Shown here: positions 61,166 through 64,000 of the stretch, piece after piece
Layout of the letters: every line of letters begins with the position of its first letter
Numbering within the stretch: the first letter of the stretch is position 1
Origin: CAVQAH01 sp963784195
Lineage (GTDB): Bacteria; Acidobacteriota; Vicinamibacteria; Vicinamibacterales; 2-12-FULL-66-21
Reading direction: 5' to 3'
NCBI GenBank assembly: GCA_963784195.1
Contig: CAWARA010000018.1
Coordinates: forward strand, 310,001-374,000
Length of the DNA stretch: 64,000 bases
Notes under the pieces: generated by a model
What the model saw: the letters and a program-made list of their open reading frames with translations, nothing else
Databases searched by the model: none
What the model was told of the DNA's origin: nothing
Position numbers and translations under genes: made by a program

Positions 61166-61954
61166 CTAGACGAATCCGAACGTTCCACGGCCGAGCCAGG
61201 CGCCGCCGTCTATCGTCAGGATTTCGCCGGTGATGAAGCCCGATTCGGGGGAAGCGAGGAAGGCTACAGCGTTGGCTACCTCGGCAGCAGTGCCCCAGCG
61301 GCCAGCCGGGACCATGCTGGTGATGCGGTCGACCGCCTCGGGGCTGGCCCAGAGCTGTTTGGCGGCACCCGGTGACTCGATTGGCCCGGGGGCAACGGCA
61401 TTCACGCGGATCTTGTGCCTGGCCCATTCGACCGCGAGCGTCTGCGTCATCGACATGACACCCGCCTTGGCGGCGGCCGAGTGGATAGTGCCGGCGCTTC
61501 CGGTCCACACGTAGTTGGCGAGAATCGACACGATCGCGCCACCCTTGCCCCGCTCGATCATGTGGCGGCCTACCGCGCGCGAACAGTAGAAGCTGCCGTT
61601 CAGCACGATGCCGATCACGGAGTTCCATCCGTTCGGCGACAGGTCTTCCGCGCGGCAGATGAAGTTGCCGGCGGCGTTGTTGATGAGGATGTCGATGCGT
61701 CCGAAGTGCCGGAGCACACGCTCCACCATCTCGTCGACCTGTTCCGGCTTTCGCACGTCGATCTGCACGCAGAGCGGGTCGAGTCCGGCGTGACGAAGCG
61801 CCGCGGATCCCTGCTCGATGTTCTCGGAGTTGCGGCTGCCGATGACGATTCGCGCGCCGAGCTCGCCGAGCCGGGTCGCGATCGCCAGGCCAATCCCGGT
61901 ACCGCCGCCGGTGATCACCGCGACGTGGTCCTTGAACAATCCCTCTTGGAACAT
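61166..61954 (-). CDS. SDR, 2,4-dienoyl-CoA reductase-like (FadH type)
   Basis: The 262-residue SDR has ITGGGTGIGLAIA, NNAAGNFICRAEDL, SILANYVWTGSAGTIHSAAA with KAGVMSMTQT, and VAPGPIESPG. That pattern of HSAAAKAGV in place of the usual Tyr-x3-Lys is characteristic of the FadH-like reductases used in beta-oxidation of unsaturated fatty acids. It starts MFQEGLFKDHVAVITGG. It is divergent from the hybrid kinase gene, with about 70 bases between. Confidence 0.88.
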   Translation of the reverse strand: MFQEGLFKDHVAVITGGGTGIGLAIATRLGELGARIVIGSRNSENIEQGSAALRHAGLDPLCVQIDVRKPEQVDEMVERVLRHFGRIDILINNAAGNFICRAEDLSPNGWNSVIGIVLNGSFYCSRAVGRHMIERGKGGAIVSILANYVWTGSAGTIHSAAAKAGVMSMTQTLAVEWARHKIRVNAVAPGPIESPGAAKQLWASPEAVDRITSMVPAGRWGTAAEVANAVAFLASPESGFITGEILTIDGGAWLGRGTFGFV

Positions 61955-62024
61955 GGCGAATCAGCTTACCGGAGAAGGTCGCCTGGCCCAAACCTTCACC
62001 CACAGCTGCGTCTATAATCCGAGC

Positions 62025-63557
62025 GTGTCAGGAACATCCTCGCGAACGCCGGCGCCGGCAGAAGCCTTTGCCCGTCTGTTCGAGTCGGTGCACGAAGGCG
62101 TGTACATCGGGTCGGTGACGAAGGCCGCGTCGCTCACGCTCTCGGCGAATCCGCACCTCAAGCTGATGTTCGGCTACGGAAGCGAGGTCCCGCAGGACGA
62201 GGTCCGTCCATTCGAGCTGGATCGCTTCGTCGACTCGCTGGCGCGCGAGGGTTTTCTCGAGCGTCTCAATCGTGATGGTGCGGTCACCGACTACCTGCTT
62301 CGGCTGCGCCGCGCCGATCGTACGCCGATCTGGGTCGAGGTCACGGCGCACGCCGAACGCCTGCCGGAAGGGCTGCGCATCGAAGCGCTGATGCGCGATG
62401 TCAGCGAGCGAAAGCGGCTCGAGGACCAGGCGCGCGACCTGTATCACCAGCTGCTGCAAGCCGAGAAGCTCGCCGCGCTCGGCCAGACGATCTCGGGTGT
62501 CGCGCACGAGTTGAACAATCCGCTCGCGACAATCCTGACGTGGGCAGAACGCCTCGCGCAGCGGCAGACCGACGACCAGACCCGCCGCGGCCTCGAAACG
62601 ATTCTCAGCGAGTCCGAACGTGCCGCGAAGATCGTGCGCAACCTGCTCACCTTCGCGCGGAAACGCCACACGACGCGCGCGATGGTCGACGTGAACCAGG
62701 TCGTGCGCGAGACACTGGCGCTGCGTTCGTACGAACAGCGCGTGAGCAACATCACCATTCTCGAGGCGCTGCCCTCCGGATTGCCGCAGGTCTTTGCCGA
62801 TCCGCACCAGGTACAGCAGGTCCTTCTGAATCTGGTCATCAACGCCGAGCAGGCGATGCTCGGAGCGCACGGCCGCGGAACGTTGATCATGCGCACCTGG
62901 CACGATCCGGAACGCGACGCGGTGGTCCTCGAGGTCAACGATGACGGCCCTGGCGTCCCGGAGGACGTGCAGCCAAAGATCTTCGATCCGTTCTTCACGA
63001 CGAAGGAAGTCGGCAAGGGCACCGGCCTGGGTCTTACCGTCGCGTATGCGATCGTGCAGGAGCACGGCGGCCGGATCACGGTGAAATCGGAACCGGCACG
63101 CGGTGCTTCGTTCTACGTCGAACTGCCGGTTGGCGCGGAAGCGCTCAAGCCGCCTGCACCGCTGCCCACCGAACGGCCGAGCAACGCCGCGGCTGGTGCA
63201 TCGGTGCTCGTGGTCGAAGACGAAGCGGCGCTCGGCGCGGCCGTTGCCGAGTCATTGCAGGACGACGGGTTTCTGGTGGAGAGGGCGAACGACGGACTCG
63301 AAGCGCTGGAGCGCGTGCGCAGCCAGCACTTCGACGTGATCATCTGCGATTTGAAAATGCCGCGTCTCGACGGCAGCCAGTTCTACCGCGCGCTCGAGGA
63401 GACCCACCCCGACATGACCCATCGGATCATGTTCGTGACGGGCGACGTTGCCGGGACCGACGCCGAACGCTTCCTCGAGGAGTCCGGCTGCCGATGGCTC
63501 GCCAAGCCGTTCCGCCTCAAGGATCTGCTGCGCGCGGCGCGCGACATGGTCGGCTGA
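62025..63557 (+). CDS. PAS hybrid histidine kinase with C-terminal receiver
   Basis: From GTG 62025 the 510-residue protein has a PAS-type sensor (about residues 14-130) and a HisKA domain (TISGVAHELNNPLATILTWA, His161). A HATPase domain (LLNLVINAEQAMLG; VNDDGPGVPEDV; GKGTGLGLTVAYAIVQEHGG) and a receiver (VLVVEDEAALGAAV; phospho-Asp442 in IICDLKMPRLDG) follow. There are no membrane helices, so it senses a cytosolic signal. The frame is open upstream, but the GTG matches the start of homology. A partner is not adjacent. Confidence 0.92.
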   Translation: MSGTSSRTPAPAEAFARLFESVHEGVYIGSVTKAASLTLSANPHLKLMFGYGSEVPQDEVRPFELDRFVDSLAREGFLERLNRDGAVTDYLLRLRRADRTPIWVEVTAHAERLPEGLRIEALMRDVSERKRLEDQARDLYHQLLQAEKLAALGQTISGVAHELNNPLATILTWAERLAQRQTDDQTRRGLETILSESERAAKIVRNLLTFARKRHTTRAMVDVNQVVRETLALRSYEQRVSNITILEALPSGLPQVFADPHQVQQVLLNLVINAEQAMLGAHGRGTLIMRTWHDPERDAVVLEVNDDGPGVPEDVQPKIFDPFFTTKEVGKGTGLGLTVAYAIVQEHGGRITVKSEPARGASFYVELPVGAEALKPPAPLPTERPSNAAAGASVLVVEDEAALGAAVAESLQDDGFLVERANDGLEALERVRSQHFDVIICDLKMPRLDGSQFYRALEETHPDMTHRIMFVTGDVAGTDAERFLEESGCRWLAKPFRLKDLLRAARDMVG

Positions 63558-63570
63558 CCCTGGGGTCAGC
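63553..63570. terminator. Dyad holding the stop codons of two convergent genes
   Basis: GCTGACCC / GGGTCAGC is an 8-bp stem with a 2-base loop. It contains the stop codons of the kinase (63555-63557) and of the sigma factor (63566-63568). It could act as a compact bidirectional terminator, though no U-run follows. Confidence 0.5.
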
Positions 63571-64000
63571 GGGCGGCGGCGACAGCCTCGCGACGAACCG
63601 GCGCGGTGCGACGGGCGGCCGGCTGCTTCGCCGGCGACTTGTACGGCAGCACCACGCCCGGCTTCGGTTCGATATCCGCCTTCGCCATGCGCATCCGCCG
63701 CATCGTCTGCTGGAACGAGAGGATCGCCGGGCGGAGCGCGGTTGCGTCGCCCGAGCCGCAGTCGGCGCCGAGCGCCTTGCGAAGCCGCTGCACGGCGCGC
63801 GCGTGCAACTGCGAGACGCGCGACTCGTTGACACCGATCTCGACGCCGATCTGCTTCATCGTCGCTTCGGCGTAGTAGTACATCCCGATCACTTTGCGCT
63901 CGCGCGGCGGCAGCGAGGCGATGGCCGCGCGAACGCGATCGCGCACTTCGCGCTCCTCGAACGCCTTGTCAGGAGACTGCGGTTCCGACGGCACGAGTGC
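63566..64000 (-). CDS. FliA-like sigma factor, 5' part outside window
   Basis: The open frame runs off the right edge; 144 codons are visible. Region 4 is clear: VRAAIASLPPRERKVIGMYY, AEATMKQIGVEIGVNESRVS and QLHARAVQRLRKAL, matching the FliA/WhiG group where TMKEIG and ESRVSQLH are typical. After region 4 there is an unusual C-terminal tail of about 65 residues, basic and Pro/Ala-rich (SPAKQPAARRTAPVRREAVA). FliA-type sigmas usually end at region 4. No flagellar gene is in the window. The GTG at 63992-63994 is probably internal. Confidence 0.88.
   Translation of the reverse strand, partial: ALVPSEPQSPDKAFEEREVRDRVRAAIASLPPRERKVIGMYYYAEATMKQIGVEIGVNESRVSQLHARAVQRLRKALGADCGSGDATALRPAILSFQQTMRRMRMAKADIEPKPGVVLPYKSPAKQPAARRTAPVRREAVAAAR

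Noticed and set aside
62028..63065. A 345-residue minus-strand frame opposite the hybrid kinase
   Set aside because: Antisense shadow; the kinase frame has all expected motifs in order.

Overview
The window is high-GC DNA with genes packed on both strands. It most resembles a chromosome segment of an Acidobacteriota bacterium, perhaps of the Vicinamibacteria type. That placement is inferred from gene content: an ADOP-type permease, winged-helix/TPR regulators, a VWFA-related secreted protein, a HEAT-cyclophilin fusion, a Tat-exported class V aminotransferase and paired M16 proteases. I saw no rRNA, tRNA, CRISPR array, transposase or phage gene.

Layout. 1-8.2 kb: ADOP permease (partial), amine oxidase, class A beta-lactamase-like hydrolase, a winged-helix/TPR regulator coupled to a small secreted protein, and an S66 carboxypeptidase. 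8.2-19.9 kb: a winged-helix/hydrolase/pseudo-cyclase fusion, a methyltransferase pair, HEAT-cyclophilin, dipeptidyl peptidase III, a beta-CASP nuclease, an ACC-deaminase-like enzyme, an MTHFR-like protein and a zinc-ribbon protein. 19.9-26.4 kb: an aminotransferase; a Kai cluster made of a receiver-KaiB fusion, KaiC, and a second KaiB with a shortened receiver; an SDR; and a DUF1326-type protein. 26.5-32.1 kb: a Cys-rich miniprotein, a three-subunit periplasmic-type molybdenum hydroxylase, and a LigD-type polymerase with DoxX. 32.2-43.3 kb: a Tat-exported aminotransferase, an M16 pair, OmpA and VWA envelope proteins, an aminotransferase, an AI-2E permease, and a BlaI/BlaR1/ankyrin operon with a clear double operator. 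43.4-54.8 kb: a SpoIIE-type phosphatase, an M1 peptidase, an orphan NuoG, CcdA, an ankyrin/lipid kinase pair, a GAF membrane protein and a double-PDZ protein. 54.8-64 kb: large intergenic repeats, an OB-fold lipoprotein, a GAF-GAF-PP2C phosphatase, FabZ, a membrane HExxH protein, Lrp plus EamA, a FadH-like SDR, a hybrid histidine kinase and a partial FliA-like sigma factor.

Two themes cut across the window. First, many intergenic gaps hold degenerate short tandem repeats, often 7- or 8-base words, commonly arranged as long inverted repeats. One is a perfect 32-bp palindrome nested inside a 57-bp inverted repeat. Second, at least twelve places show a coding frame breaking while the protein family continues in another frame, so each affected gene is given here as one frameshifted unit. 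Sequencing indels look likelier than mass pseudogenisation.

The most interesting functional unit is the Kai cluster. It has an intact two-domain KaiC with the Ser-Thr autophosphorylation pair, a KaiB fused to a complete receiver domain, and a paralogue whose receiver is reduced to a remnant, with no kaiA in the window.
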